DNA of 64,000 nt from Akkermansia muciniphila (GTDB lineage Bacteria; Verrucomicrobiota; Verrucomicrobiia; Verrucomicrobiales; Akkermansiaceae), in assembly GCF_030848305.1 (NCBI RefSeq), contig NZ_CP114598.1:1364001-1428000 (forward strand), written 5' to 3'. Below are positions 39,577 to 50,800 of the stretch, piece after piece. The position numbers were made by a program, and so were the translations under genes. The notes beneath the pieces are model-generated. The model was not told where the DNA came from. It worked only from the letters and a program-made list of their open reading frames with translations, and did no database searches. Numbering within the stretch: position 1 is the stretch's first letter; each line of letters begins with the position of its first letter.

Positions 39577-40281
39577 TTAGTGATGGCATGCGGTGCAATC
39601 CGTCTTCGGCTGAATGGTCCATTGGCGTTTCAGGAAATTTCCCAGTTGAAGCGGGGTCTGGATGCGTTTTCCTTCTTCATCCCGGATGGAATGCGTGCGG
39701 AGGTAATCTGCGGCGGAATAATGGGAACTGGCCGTTTCCTCCAGCGGGCGCAGATGGGGCGCCGGATCGCGGTGGCAGTCCAGGCACCATTGCATGCGGG
39801 CGTCGCGTGGAGCCCTGATGCGTTCCATGCCCGCCACGTCCCCATGGCAGGAAGTGCAGCCGATGCCCCGGTTCAGGTGGGCCATGTGGTTAAAATAGGC
39901 GTGGCCGGACAGGCGGTTGACCATCACCCAGCGGACCGGCTCCCCTGTGTAGCCGGGATATTGCGGGTCCGCCGCCTCCCTCAGGGGGGCGATGAGAGGG
40001 CTGTCCGGAAGAATATGCTGGTGGCAGCCCAGGCAGGACTTCGTGTCCGGAATGCCGGCCCTGGGTGACCGCTGTGCGGCGCTATGGCAAGCCGTGCAGC
40101 CCATGTTCAGGTCTCCGGCATGGAGTTTGTGGGAAAAGCGGACGGGCTGCACGGGTTCATACTCCGGAATGCAGAAATGAACGTAATAGATTCCCCCCAG
40201 CGCGAACGCGGCAGCGAGCGCCGTCAGGGCGGCAATCCCGTAAAAGCGCCTGTTGGTGTTGGGTGGAAAGATGTTGGCCAT
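39577..40281 (-). CDS. Pentaheme cytochrome c, alternative complex III ActA-like
   Basis: A 234-residue membrane-anchored cytochrome. One membrane segment (about 13-33) is followed by five CxxCH heme motifs (CTACH, CLGCH, CTSCH, CLDCH, CTACH). HSAAQRSP and the PVRWVMVNRL / HMAHLNRG blocks match the ActA pattern. It would carry electrons for alternative complex III. It is intact, 31 bases after the Gfo-type gene and 206 bases before the broken actB, so the complex cannot be complete from this locus. Confidence 0.88.
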   Translation of the reverse strand: MANIFPPNTNRRFYGIAALTALAAAFALGGIYYVHFCIPEYEPVQPVRFSHKLHAGDLNMGCTACHSAAQRSPRAGIPDTKSCLGCHQHILPDSPLIAPLREAADPQYPGYTGEPVRWVMVNRLSGHAYFNHMAHLNRGIGCTSCHGDVAGMERIRAPRDARMQWCLDCHRDPAPHLRPLEETASSHYSAADYLRTHSIRDEEGKRIQTPLQLGNFLKRQWTIQPKTDCTACHH

Positions 40282-40312
40282 GAAGCGTAGGGAGAAAGGG
40301 CTGGCGCCTCCG

Positions 40313-41590
40313 TCAGGCCGTTCTGCCCGGGCGCGGGATGCGGGCGGGGGGCAGGGGCGTATCCATCGTCAGGTCTTCGGGCGCCAGCCGCGTGGAGCTC
40401 TTCTTAATCTGTTCCCAGGTAATGCGCCGGCCCGTATGGGCCGCTTCACGCCCCATAATGGCGGCCAGGGTCTTATTGGCCGCGCTTTCCAGCGTCTGGG
40501 TCCAGACGCCGGAGCGCAGGAAACGGTAAAAGGCCACGTGCGTGTCTGCGTACATATTGCCGCGCTCCCCGCGGAAACGCCAGCGGTTATCCGCCTGGAT
40601 GCAGGGGCGGTAGGGGGTGACCAGCGTTCCTTTTTCGCAAATGGTGCGGTCCGCGATTTCCCCGTGGCAGCCTACCCACTGCCTGCATGAGATGTGGGCC
40701 GTCACGTTGTGGCCGTACTCAAAATAAACGTCGTAATGGTCCCATACGTCGCCGTCATCCCGGCGCTGGGCGCGTCCTCCGGAGCCGAAAGCCGCCAGAG
40801 GGAGTTGCTCGTCCATGGACCAGACCATGCCGTCAATCGTATGGACGATCTGTTCCACAAACTGGCCTCCGCTCAGCCAGTTCCATGCGGTCCAGTTGCG
40901 TAGCGCCCATGCCACGTCCGTATCGGAGGCAGGCCGGGAATCCAGGGCCAGCGGAGACTTGGGGGGAGTGGTGTAATATAACCCGTCAAAGGAAAGCACG
41001 CGGCCCAGCAGCCCGGAGGAAAGCTTGCGGTGGGCTTCTTCATTCGCTTTGTCGTAGCGCCAGCAGAAGCCGTCCAGAATCACCAGGTTTTTGAGTTTTG
41101 CCAGACGTGCGGATTCCAGCACGGAAAGCACGCCGGGAACGTCCACCGCCACGGGTTTTTCCGCATAAATGTGTTTGTCGGCGTCAATGGCCGCCGCCAG
41201 GTGTTCCGGGCGGAAAGCGGGAGGGGTGCAGAGCAGCGCCACGTCAATATCCGTTTGAAGCAGTTTCTTGTAACCGTCCAGACCGCTGAACAGGCGGCTC
41301 TTGTCCAGCCGGACGCGGCCGCCGTACTGTTCCGTCAGCAAGTTGGTGCCGAAATCGAGCCGTTCCTGGAACACGTCCGCCAGCGCCCAGACCACGGTTC
41401 CGGGGTCGGCGTCCAGCGCGTTCTTCATGGCGCCCAGGCCGCGGCCTCCGCACCCTACCAGGCCCACCTTGAGCGGTTTGGCGTCCGCCGGGGCTTCCAC
41501 GGCGTTCAGGCAGGGCATGGCGGCCAGAAACCCGGCCGTTCCCGCGGCGGTTTTCAGAAAATCTCGTCTGTTCCAGATAGAAGAACCCAT
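40313..41590 (-). CDS. Tat-exported Gfo/Idh/MocA-family oxidoreductase
   Basis: A 425-residue NAD(P)-binding protein. A Tat signal with NRRDFLKTAAG begins at residue 7. The Rossmann fold starts LKVGLVGCGGRGLGAM; the family EKP motif is HIYAEKPVAVD, followed by the LDGFCWRYDKANEE substrate loop. The C-terminal domain is beta-rich. Such exported members act on sugars or sugar acids; a few family members are GH109 glycosidases, but I see no residue that proves that here. The start at 41590 is fixed by the Tat signal. Confidence 0.85.
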   Translation of the reverse strand: MGSSIWNRRDFLKTAAGTAGFLAAMPCLNAVEAPADAKPLKVGLVGCGGRGLGAMKNALDADPGTVVWALADVFQERLDFGTNLLTEQYGGRVRLDKSRLFSGLDGYKKLLQTDIDVALLCTPPAFRPEHLAAAIDADKHIYAEKPVAVDVPGVLSVLESARLAKLKNLVILDGFCWRYDKANEEAHRKLSSGLLGRVLSFDGLYYTTPPKSPLALDSRPASDTDVAWALRNWTAWNWLSGGQFVEQIVHTIDGMVWSMDEQLPLAAFGSGGRAQRRDDGDVWDHYDVYFEYGHNVTAHISCRQWVGCHGEIADRTICEKGTLVTPYRPCIQADNRWRFRGERGNMYADTHVAFYRFLRSGVWTQTLESAANKTLAAIMGREAAHTGRRITWEQIKKSSTRLAPEDLTMDTPLPPARIPRPGRTA

Positions 41591-41753
41591 GATGGATAAA
41601 ACAGTATACGAAGGCGGGAGGCGGAATGAAACGACGTATTCGCGTGGTGACGCAAAAAGATGTCGGGAAGGAAGGTGTTTTCTCCCCGGATTGCGGAGGC
41701 TGGGAAACGGGGCGCAGTTGAATATTTTATTTGTTTTTGTTGGAAAAATGCTC

Positions 41754-41803
41754 TTGAAAAATAACTTCATGAGCGTATTTTTTTAAACGTATTTCAAATT
41801 TGT
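41754..41803 (+). promoter_or_regulatory. Possible promoter and operator of the giant surface-protein gene
   Basis: TTGAAA (41754-41759) and TATTTT (41776-41781) are 16 bases apart. The palindrome ACGTATTT-C-AAATTTGT (41787-41803) follows, 14 of 17 matching the palindrome next to the other PEP-CTERM gene. The ATG at 41827 is 24 bases further. The order suggests a repressor-type operator just after the promoter. Confidence 0.5.
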
Positions 41804-41826
41804 TTTGTCCTTAACGCGAAAATTGT

Positions 41827-44800
41827 ATGAAAGTACGCTTACCTTTGCAACTGTTCCGCCGGCTTATCCGTATTCTTTCCGTTCCGTGTTTCACGCTTGG
41901 GTCCGTTTCCCTGGGCGGCATCATGCACCAGGACGCTTCTTTCCAGACTTATACGGATTTCGGTCAGAACCGGGGGCGTTATGTCACGGGTGCCACCAAC
42001 GCGCTGCTTCAGCATCTTCATGCTGACGGGGTCATTATTTCCTACACCGGCGGCCAGGCGGACCAGAAGCTGGCCCATGAAATGATCAGCTTTGAAAGCC
42101 AGACGGACAAGGGGAACGCCGCCGCCGTGGGTTATAATTTCATCGCCACCGTATGGCATAACCCCACCAACATGCTTGATACGGTGGGGCTTAATAGCAA
42201 TGTGACTTTTTCCGCGAATGACATAGGTGCCTCCTACGCCATTCGTTACCAGACGATAGAACTGGATTCCAGGACCCGCGACAAGAGCGGAAAATTTGAG
42301 ACGGGCAGCGCCGCCACGGATTACAAGGCGGGGCGCCTGAGCAAAATCATCACGGATGTTTCCCCTGCCGCCATTTACAGCGGCGATATTTCCGGCAGCG
42401 CGCTGGTTGGCCAGCAGGTTTACCGCAGCGGCTCCGGCACGATGGGGGTTTATAACCATTCCATGCAGCAAACGGGTTTGACCGCCGGCTACAGGTATAT
42501 TACCGGCGGCGTGGAAACGCTTACCGGGGAAACCCATTATAACGCGGATGCTTTCCGTACATCGGTTTCAGATAGCAATTTCAGCGCGTCCGGCATTACT
42601 GCGGCCAAGCCTCTGCCCTTTGTCTCTCTGGGCGGGGACTCTGGAAGTCCCGCCTATATCTGGAATGAGGAGACGAACCAGTATGAGTTCCTGGCCTGTT
42701 TGCAATCCGGTGATTCCTTCCGTTTTTCCCAGTTTAACGGCAATTGCGCGTGGACCAGCAAGATAGTCGATAACTACAATGTGGCCGTGGACTGCGGGAG
42801 CGCCCTGGGCGGCGCGGACCACACCGTTTACATCAATGCCGTGACGAGGGACGGGGGCGAGGTCATTCAGGGTAACACCGCTTCCACCAGGCCGTGGCAC
42901 GGGAGCGTGACTGACGCCGCCGGCAATGAGTTGGCGGACTTCATCGGCCTGCGTTCCGGGTCCAATGCATGGAAGAGTCTGAACAACGTCATGAACAGCA
43001 ATAACTGGTACGCTTACGGGGACGGGTACCTGAACGCCGGTATAGCGGACCTGTTCGTGACGCAGGATCTGGTGTTCACCGCTTCAGGGGATGAGGTTCA
43101 GCGCGTTGTGCTGAATGGAAATGTGGACCAGGGGGTAGGTTATACGCGCTTCAGCAAGGCGGCTGGTAGCGGAACCGCCACCTTCCGCCTGACTTCCGCG
43201 GAAGGGGAAAGCTACATGCTGAATTCCGCCGGATACATCGTGGACGCGGGGGTGGACGTGCATGTGGAGCTTACGAACTCCGAGGATTACGCCCGCGAAT
43301 GGAGGAAGACGGGTGAAGGCAACCTGTTCATTGAAGGGCAGGGGAATAATTACATTGCCCTGAACCTGGGCGGTTCCGGCGCCACTTATCTGCAGCGCGA
43401 GGGCGGGTATGCCGCCTACAATGTGCTGGCCAACAACGGGACCCGCGTCATCATCAATGATGTGGGGCAGATCGGGCGGGATTTTACGTTCGGCAATGGC
43501 GGGGCGACCCTGGATTTCAACGGGAACAGCATGGAGGTGTGGTTCAGCGCCGTGCCGGAAGGGACGGACGCGTTTACCCTCCATTGCCTGGATGAGGGCG
43601 GCGTGATTGCCAACCTCCGGCAGGGGACTACTTCCACGCTGACGTTCAGGGAGGGCGGAACATGGAAGGGCTCTTTCCGGGACGCCGGGGAGAATGGCGC
43701 CGCCGCCCTGCGCGTGGTGTATGACGGAGGCGATCAGCAGCTCGTGCTCAATTCCATTCTTACCAGCCTCTCCGGCTCCAACGGGGAGGACAGGAGCGCC
43801 TTCATCGTGCAGTCCGGAACGGTGCTGCTGAAAGGGACCAACACGGTGCACGGCATGGGGTCCGCGGACGGGCGTTCTTCCAATCGGCTCTTCAACGCTC
43901 TGGACTGGCATTATGCTGACGCCGCCATGGATGTGGAGGTGCGCGACGGCGCCACCTTCCGCCTGGGGGATCACGCCCGGCTTCAGGGGGACGTGAATGT
44001 CCTTTCCGGCGGCACGTTCCTGGTGAATGAGGGCGTGCAGCATGAGCTGGAGCATATTGAAGGCGGCCAGAAGCTGGAAAGCACCTCCGCCATCAGTGAT
44101 TACTGGGGCCTCCACGGCAATGTGTCCCTGCAAAGCGGAGCCCGGATGCAGATTGCCTTCAGCGAAGGCGCGACCGTCGGCATGGAGCTCAAGGGCGGCA
44201 TCAACGGAGATGGAACCCTGAGCGTCAGCCTGGGTTCCAACAGCCTGCGCCTGGTCCTGAGCGGGGACAACGCGTCCCTGAGCGGGGAGAAGATTCTGGA
44301 AAGCGGCACGGTTCAGGGGACGTCGCTCGCCTCCATGGGGGATGTCCGGACCAACAAGTGGTCTGTGGGAGAGCAGGGCGTGCTGGCCTCCCTGGGCTTT
44401 ACTTCCGACGTGTCTTCCTCCCGGATTCTGTCTTATATTGATTCCTCTTCCTCCGGCGTGCTGGCCCTCGCTGCCGACCGGACGGAAACATTGGACATGT
44501 CTTCCCACACTTCCTTGTTCATCGGTGCGCTGGAAGGAACGGAAGTCCATTACGGCAGCGCGGATGCGGCGCTGGGCACGAATGCCGCCGGCCAGTGGCT
44601 GCTGGGCGGCGGCGGGGGCACGCTGTATGTGGATTCCCTGCTGGAGGGCGAGAACCGGCAGCTGGTCATCGGCAATTCCTATGGGACGGGAAAAGTCGTG
44701 CTGACCAACGCGGCCAATACGGCTTCCGGCACAATCATGTTCGGCGGCGGCGTGACGCTGGATTATACGGAAGGGGCTTTGGGGAATCTGCACTTCGATC

Positions 44801-47800
44801 TTTCCTATACCAACGCTTCCTATTACACCGAAGGCGGTTCGCGGGAGTTCCTGTCTTCCTATGTCAATGAAAACGCTGACGGCATTCTGTTGCTGGACCG
44901 CACTCCGGAAGCCGCGATTGATTTGCGCAACCACTCTCTTCTGGCGCTCGGCAGCTCCGATTCCGGAGCGGGAACCGTCTTTACGGGCGATATCCTTCTG
45001 AATGAGGGGCAGAGCTACCGTTTCTCCGGCAGCGGCAATTTGATCATGGAACACCTCAGCGCCGGGCATGACGTCATTGTGGACGGTCAGACGTTTTCCG
45101 GAGGTTCCCTCACCCTGACGGGAGACAGCCTGGTTACAGGCGCCGTCTCCATCATGGGGCACAGGGAGTCTTCCCCTTCCTCATCCGGCAGCATGTCTTT
45201 GTCCCTGCAAACGGACAATGCGTTGAAGGATGCTTCCTGCGTCACGATTTCCGAGGGCGGCATCCTGAATATTAACGGCACTACCCAGACCCTGAACAAT
45301 GTCGTGCTGAATGCCGGAGGCTCCATATCCGGGGAAGGCACGCTTGTGCTGGCAGTCCCGGATACCGGGATGACGCTGGCCGGCAGCCTGGAGGTGGCGA
45401 CGGTGATCAAGCAGGATGCCGGCAATCTAACGCTGGGCGGAACGGGGTCATACAATTCTCTGCAGGTGCAGGCCGGAACGGTCACGTTGGGCTCCAACAC
45501 GGCGTTTTCTTCTTCAGGCACTGCTGATTTTTATGCGGGGACGGGTCTTCTCCTGAACGGAAAGACAGCCAATGGCCGTGTTGTGCTCCATGGGGAGGGT
45601 AGTGAGGGCGTGTCCGTCTCCGGCGGCGGCACTTTCTCCGGAACCCTTGCCGTGGCGTCCGGAACGGGATATGTTACGGGCAATACCACTTTCGCGGGGC
45701 TTGATGTGGCCTCGGGGGCGGTGCTGAGCCTCGGCGGCAGCGGCAATTTCTCCGTCAGGGGCCAGAATGTCAACGCTTCCGGCGGGACAATCCTGGTAAA
45801 GGACGGTTCGCATGCGTTCAACCTGGCGTACAACGGCAACGGGAGCAACCAGATCCTGCGCGGCACGCTGTCCGTCGCGGACGGGGCTTCCCTTACCCTG
45901 CAGAGCAATGGCGCCAATTTGGGATATTCCCAGACGAAAACGCTGAATTCCGTCCGCATTGAGGAAGGCGGGCGGCTGGATCTTTCCTGCACCCAGTACA
46001 ACACGGTCTGGGCGGTAAATGCCCTTTCCGGAGGAGGAGAGCTGAATTGGGATTGTTCAAAAAATAACTATTATTCATCCCAGCTTCTTCTTGGCGGGAA
46101 CGGCCGTTTTTCCGGAACAATCAATTACCGCTCCACGAATGAAACGAGCGGCTACAAATATCAGAATTATTTGATATTCAATTCAGACCAGGCCGTCAGC
46201 GATGCTGTGGTCAATATGTACGGAAAGAGCGGGCTGGCCATGGCCTCTATGGGGGTCAATACGAATCGCCTGTCCCTGCGCGGGCTGGACGGCAACGCCA
46301 ATACCTACCTTTTTGCCGGCGGGGCCAAGGCGGGCAATCAGCTCCCCTTCCTGCAGGGATTTGTGCTGGATTCGGCGCAGGCGTCTTCCCGCAGGGCCAC
46401 CCTGACCATCTCCGCCCGTGAAGGGGAGAGCCATACGTTCAGCGGAACGGTCAATGGAAGCGCCTCCGCCGGGTTCAGCCTGGTGATGGACGGCGCGGGG
46501 ACGCAGACGTTTAACGGGGCTTCCGTCACGCTGCATGACGTGTCCGTGACGGGAGGGGGCGCGTTGAACCTTACCGCCGCCAATCTCAGCGTGCTTGGCA
46601 ATTTGACCCTTTCCGGGGGCGCCTCCCTGGCTCTGAACTCCGGCTATAACTTAAGCGCCGGGAAAACGCTGGCCCTGATGGGTTCGTCCGCTGCGCCCGC
46701 CACGTTGAACATGACAGGGACGGGAAATGCGCTCACGCTTTCCGGCGGCGTTCTTACCTTTACCGGCGGCGTGCTCTGCTCGGATTCCGCCACCTTGCAT
46801 ATCGCCGGCGGCGGATTGGCCTTTGCTGAATCCCTGGCGGAGCAGACCATTAACTTCACGGAAACGGCGTCCATCAAGACCGGCGTAACCTATTGGCTTG
46901 CCGATGGAGACTGGAGTCCCTTCCGGAATGGTTCCTTTGCCTCCGGAGCCCTTCCCTATCTGAACGCGGATTTTTCCATTGCGGATACGGGGCTGTATGT
47001 GACCTTCTCCGCGGCGGAAGGCGTCAGCATCTGGGACGGAACGGAAACATCCAACAATTGGACGGCCGACAAATTCGGCAATGCCGCCCCTCTGCCCGGA
47101 GAAGCCACGGCGGCTATTTTCAATGAAAGCGCCGGAAGCCATGTGGTGAACATTGCCACCACGGCGGAAGTAGGTTCCCTCCTCATTGACGCCGATAACG
47201 GATACACATTTACGGCGGCGGGAGATCATCTGGTTTCCTCCGGGTCCCTCACGCATTCGGGCAGGGGAACCACCGTTATTGAATCCGGAGTGCGGATTAC
47301 GGGAACTGCCTCCATTGAATCCGGGGAGCTTGTCGTGAAAGACCGGGAGACGCTGGCCGGAGCCATTACGGGAACCGGTACCCTGGGAATTGACTGGGGA
47401 AGTGAAAGCGGCTCCCTTTCCACAGAGAATTTGGGAACGCTGCACATCATCAGCGGCCGGTATGAGGGAGGCTCCCCCGCCGGGCTGGTGCGTGTGGATG
47501 ACGGAGGCCAGTTCTTCGTGGCGTCAGGCACGAGTTCTTCCGCCGTTGAGCTGGCCGGCGCCGGCTGGAAGGACGCCGGAAATGAAGCTGACAGGGCGGG
47601 AGCCCTGAGGCTCGGCAACGGAGCGGCCGTTTCCGGAGCCGTTACGCTGTCTGCGGACGCGGTCCTCATGCTCAGCGGAACTTCCGGGACGATTTCCCAT
47701 CTGAATACAAATGGCCATACTCTTGCGAAGGAGGGGACGGGAACGCTCGTGCTGGGAAGTACGGATATTGTGGGAAATCTTGACCTGAAACAGGGAACCA

Positions 47801-50800
47801 TCCAGTTCAACGCAGGCGGCCACGCCGGCATATCCTCCATCCGCATGGCTTCCGGCACGGCCTTGAAGCTTGATTACAATGCCAACATCACCAATGGTTG
47901 CGCCGTCTCCATGGAGGATGGCTCCAGCATCAATTTCTGGAACGGCACCGGCACTTCCAATTTGAAAATCGACCTGAACGGAAATATCAGCCTGAACGGG
48001 AACTGTTCCGGAAATGCCGCCGTTCTGGCCGGAACGATTTCAGGAACAGGCCGTCTGGATCTGGGCACTACTCTGCAAAATGCCTGGACCATTTCCTCCG
48101 CCATATCGGGGGATCTCTCCCTGTCTGTCAACTCCAGGGTGACGCTGTCCGGCAATAACTCCTATACGGGCGGCACCGTTATCTCCGGGTCCACGCTGAC
48201 GACCAGAAGCGTTTCCGCTCTGGGGACGGGAGCCGTCACTATCAATGGTGGGGCCCTGGCTCTGGGCGGCAACCTGGAAATCTCCGCGCTGGCGGGAACC
48301 GGAGGCTCTGTCAGCCTGGGAGGGAATCTTCTGGGCATTTCAGGGGGAGGCGATTCAACCGTTTATGCCGGCTCCATCACCGGAGCGGCCGGCAGCGGGC
48401 TGAATGTGGGCGCCGGAGCGAATCTGGGGCTGACGGGCGCAGTCACGGCGGATTCCGTCATGGTGGGCGGCGCGCTGGCCCTGAGCGGCACGACTACGGT
48501 GGGCTCCATGCAGGTTGACAAGGGCGGCAGCGTGACGCTGGGCGGCACGTTGAACCTTGATTATTCCGGAGGGAAGCAGGGAGGCATTGTGAATAAGGGA
48601 AGCGTTTCCCTCCAGGAGGGGTTGGACCTTCACCTGACGGTGGGCGGCACGGGGGCCGGTTCCTGGTCCCTGGTTTCCGGAGGCGGCATTTCCTACAGCG
48701 GCGATTCCCTGACGGACCACCTCTTCATTGATGGCGTGCGGGCCAACCGTCTCCGGGTGGAGCTGACGCAGACTGCGGATGAACTGTCCGTCGCCTACGC
48801 AGGCAGCAAGACGCTCCTGTGGACGCCGGGCGAGTTTTCTTCCGTCTGGAATGCCGTGGGAGACGCCAACTGGAGCTTTGAGGACGGTTCCGCCAAGGGC
48901 ATTGTCTTTTATGAAAACGATTCCGTCATCTTTAACCAGGCAGGTCCCCAGGCCGTGACTGTGGCTGAAGACGGTGTGGCCGTTACGGGAATGTCCGTGC
49001 AGGCTGCCGGCTATGCCTTTGACGGCGGCGCTGTCACGGTGAAAGACAGTCTGCTGGTGGACGCGAATGGCGGCGCCGTTTTCAATTCCGCCGTCACGGT
49101 AAACAGGGATCTCATGGTTTACGGACGGGAAGGAGCTGTCTTTAATGCCGCCCTGAACGTGGCCGGCGACGTGATGATGGCCGGTAATACGGTCTTCACC
49201 CAAAACTTCACGCTGGCGGACGGTGGAACCGTTTCCTTCGCGGAAGGGGCGCAGTGGTCCAGCAGGAACATCGCCCTGGCCGGAAACGGGCAATTTGACG
49301 TGCGCGCCGGCGTCCGGAATACGGGCAGCGGGACGGTCAGTGTGGCTACCGGCAAGACCTGGACCGTGGCCCTCAGCAATGACTCCCTCTGCGAAATGGC
49401 GTCCCATTATCTGCAGCTTACCGGAGTTCTTAATCTAGAGGCGGGAGAAAACAGCGGCGGCACCCTGGTGGTGGATGGCCTCTGCCTTTCTTCCACCAAT
49501 CCAAGCGGCGGCAAGAGCCAGTTGAATATTGCCGCCGGCACGCAGCTCTTCATCAAGGGGGACAGCGCCGGAAGAAATAGCGGAGGCATTGTTGGCAATA
49601 CGGGGTCCATGATGCTCTCCAACTGGCCGGGGAACGGAGGAAACAATGAAGTGAACGTGAATGGCGTCCTGACGAGCAATGCCGTCATCAGCGGCCGTGA
49701 TGGAGCCTCCGTCATCAACGTCGGGAATGCAGGCGTGCTGAACATGCTGGGAGGACTGGCGGCGAATACTCCAGGACGTACCAAAAACCATGTGATCAAC
49801 ATTGCCGGCGGCGGCCGCCTGAATGCGGCGGGAGGCACGGAAAACCAGTACCTGAAAGTGAACCTGGCGGCCGGATCATCCTTCGGCGGCGTGGGGGAAG
49901 CGGGAAGCGCGGCTTCCTTCTCCAACAATCTGGCGTTGGGAACGGCAGGACAGGAAGGAGTGGTTACGTTTGATACGAACGCCCGCAGGCTGAATGCCGC
50001 TGCGTATGAGGTGGAAAATGCGGACGGAGGGCTGGATCTTGTCTTCTCCGGAACCATAACTGACGCCGGAAATACGGCGGCGGCGGTAACGGGCAAGGGA
50101 AGCGTTGCCTTCACGAATAACACGACTTTTTTCGCAGGAAGCACGGTGGAAGCAGGAGCCGCGCTGAGGTTCGGTTCCGGAACGGCGGCCGCGGAAATCA
50201 GGACGGGGAACGGAGCTTCTCCGGCGGTGGTGGCGGGAACCCTGTCCTACGCGGCGGGACCCGGCCTCAGCGTCAGTGAGGGAACTCTTGCCAACACCCG
50301 GGTCAGCATGAATCAGGATTCCCGGCTTACGGCCGGCAATGTGGCTATGGATGCCGGATCCTCCATCACGGGGGGAGCCCTGGCGGTGGACGGGCTTTCC
50401 ATAGCCGTGGAAAGCGGCGTGACATCCACGGATACGCTCATGGTCAATACGGTGTTGATCTCCTCGTCCCAGGAAGAACTCACGGTCAGACTGGACCATG
50501 ACGCCCGGGTATTGTCCCTGGAGTGCACTTCCCTGAATGACGTGACGGTGACGGGCTCTGCGCTGATGTTTGATTTCTCAGCCTTCGGAGAATGGGCCAG
50601 CATCCTGGAATACGAATATCTCTGCCTTGACTTCTCCGCCGCAAGCGCGGATTTGTCCGGGGTAAGCGATATTTCCGTCGTATACGGAGATCAGGTTTAT
50701 GAAGGCTACCGGGCAGCCACTGTGGCAAGCCGCTCCGGGGTGAGCAATACGGGCAGCTCCATTTACTTTGAGGTCGGAACCAAGAATGCGCCGGAACCGT

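Noticed and set aside
40313-41590. GH109 alpha-N-acetylgalactosaminidase
   Set aside because: GH109 proteins share the Gfo/Idh/MocA fold and Tat signal, but no subfamily-specific residue could be confirmed by eye.
43084-45162. A long open frame antisense to the giant surface-protein gene (about 690 codons)
   Set aside because: It mirrors the codon bias and repeat composition of the plus-strand gene and contains no recognisable domain. The same applies to long antisense frames over eno, dapL, parE, cbiM and pckG.
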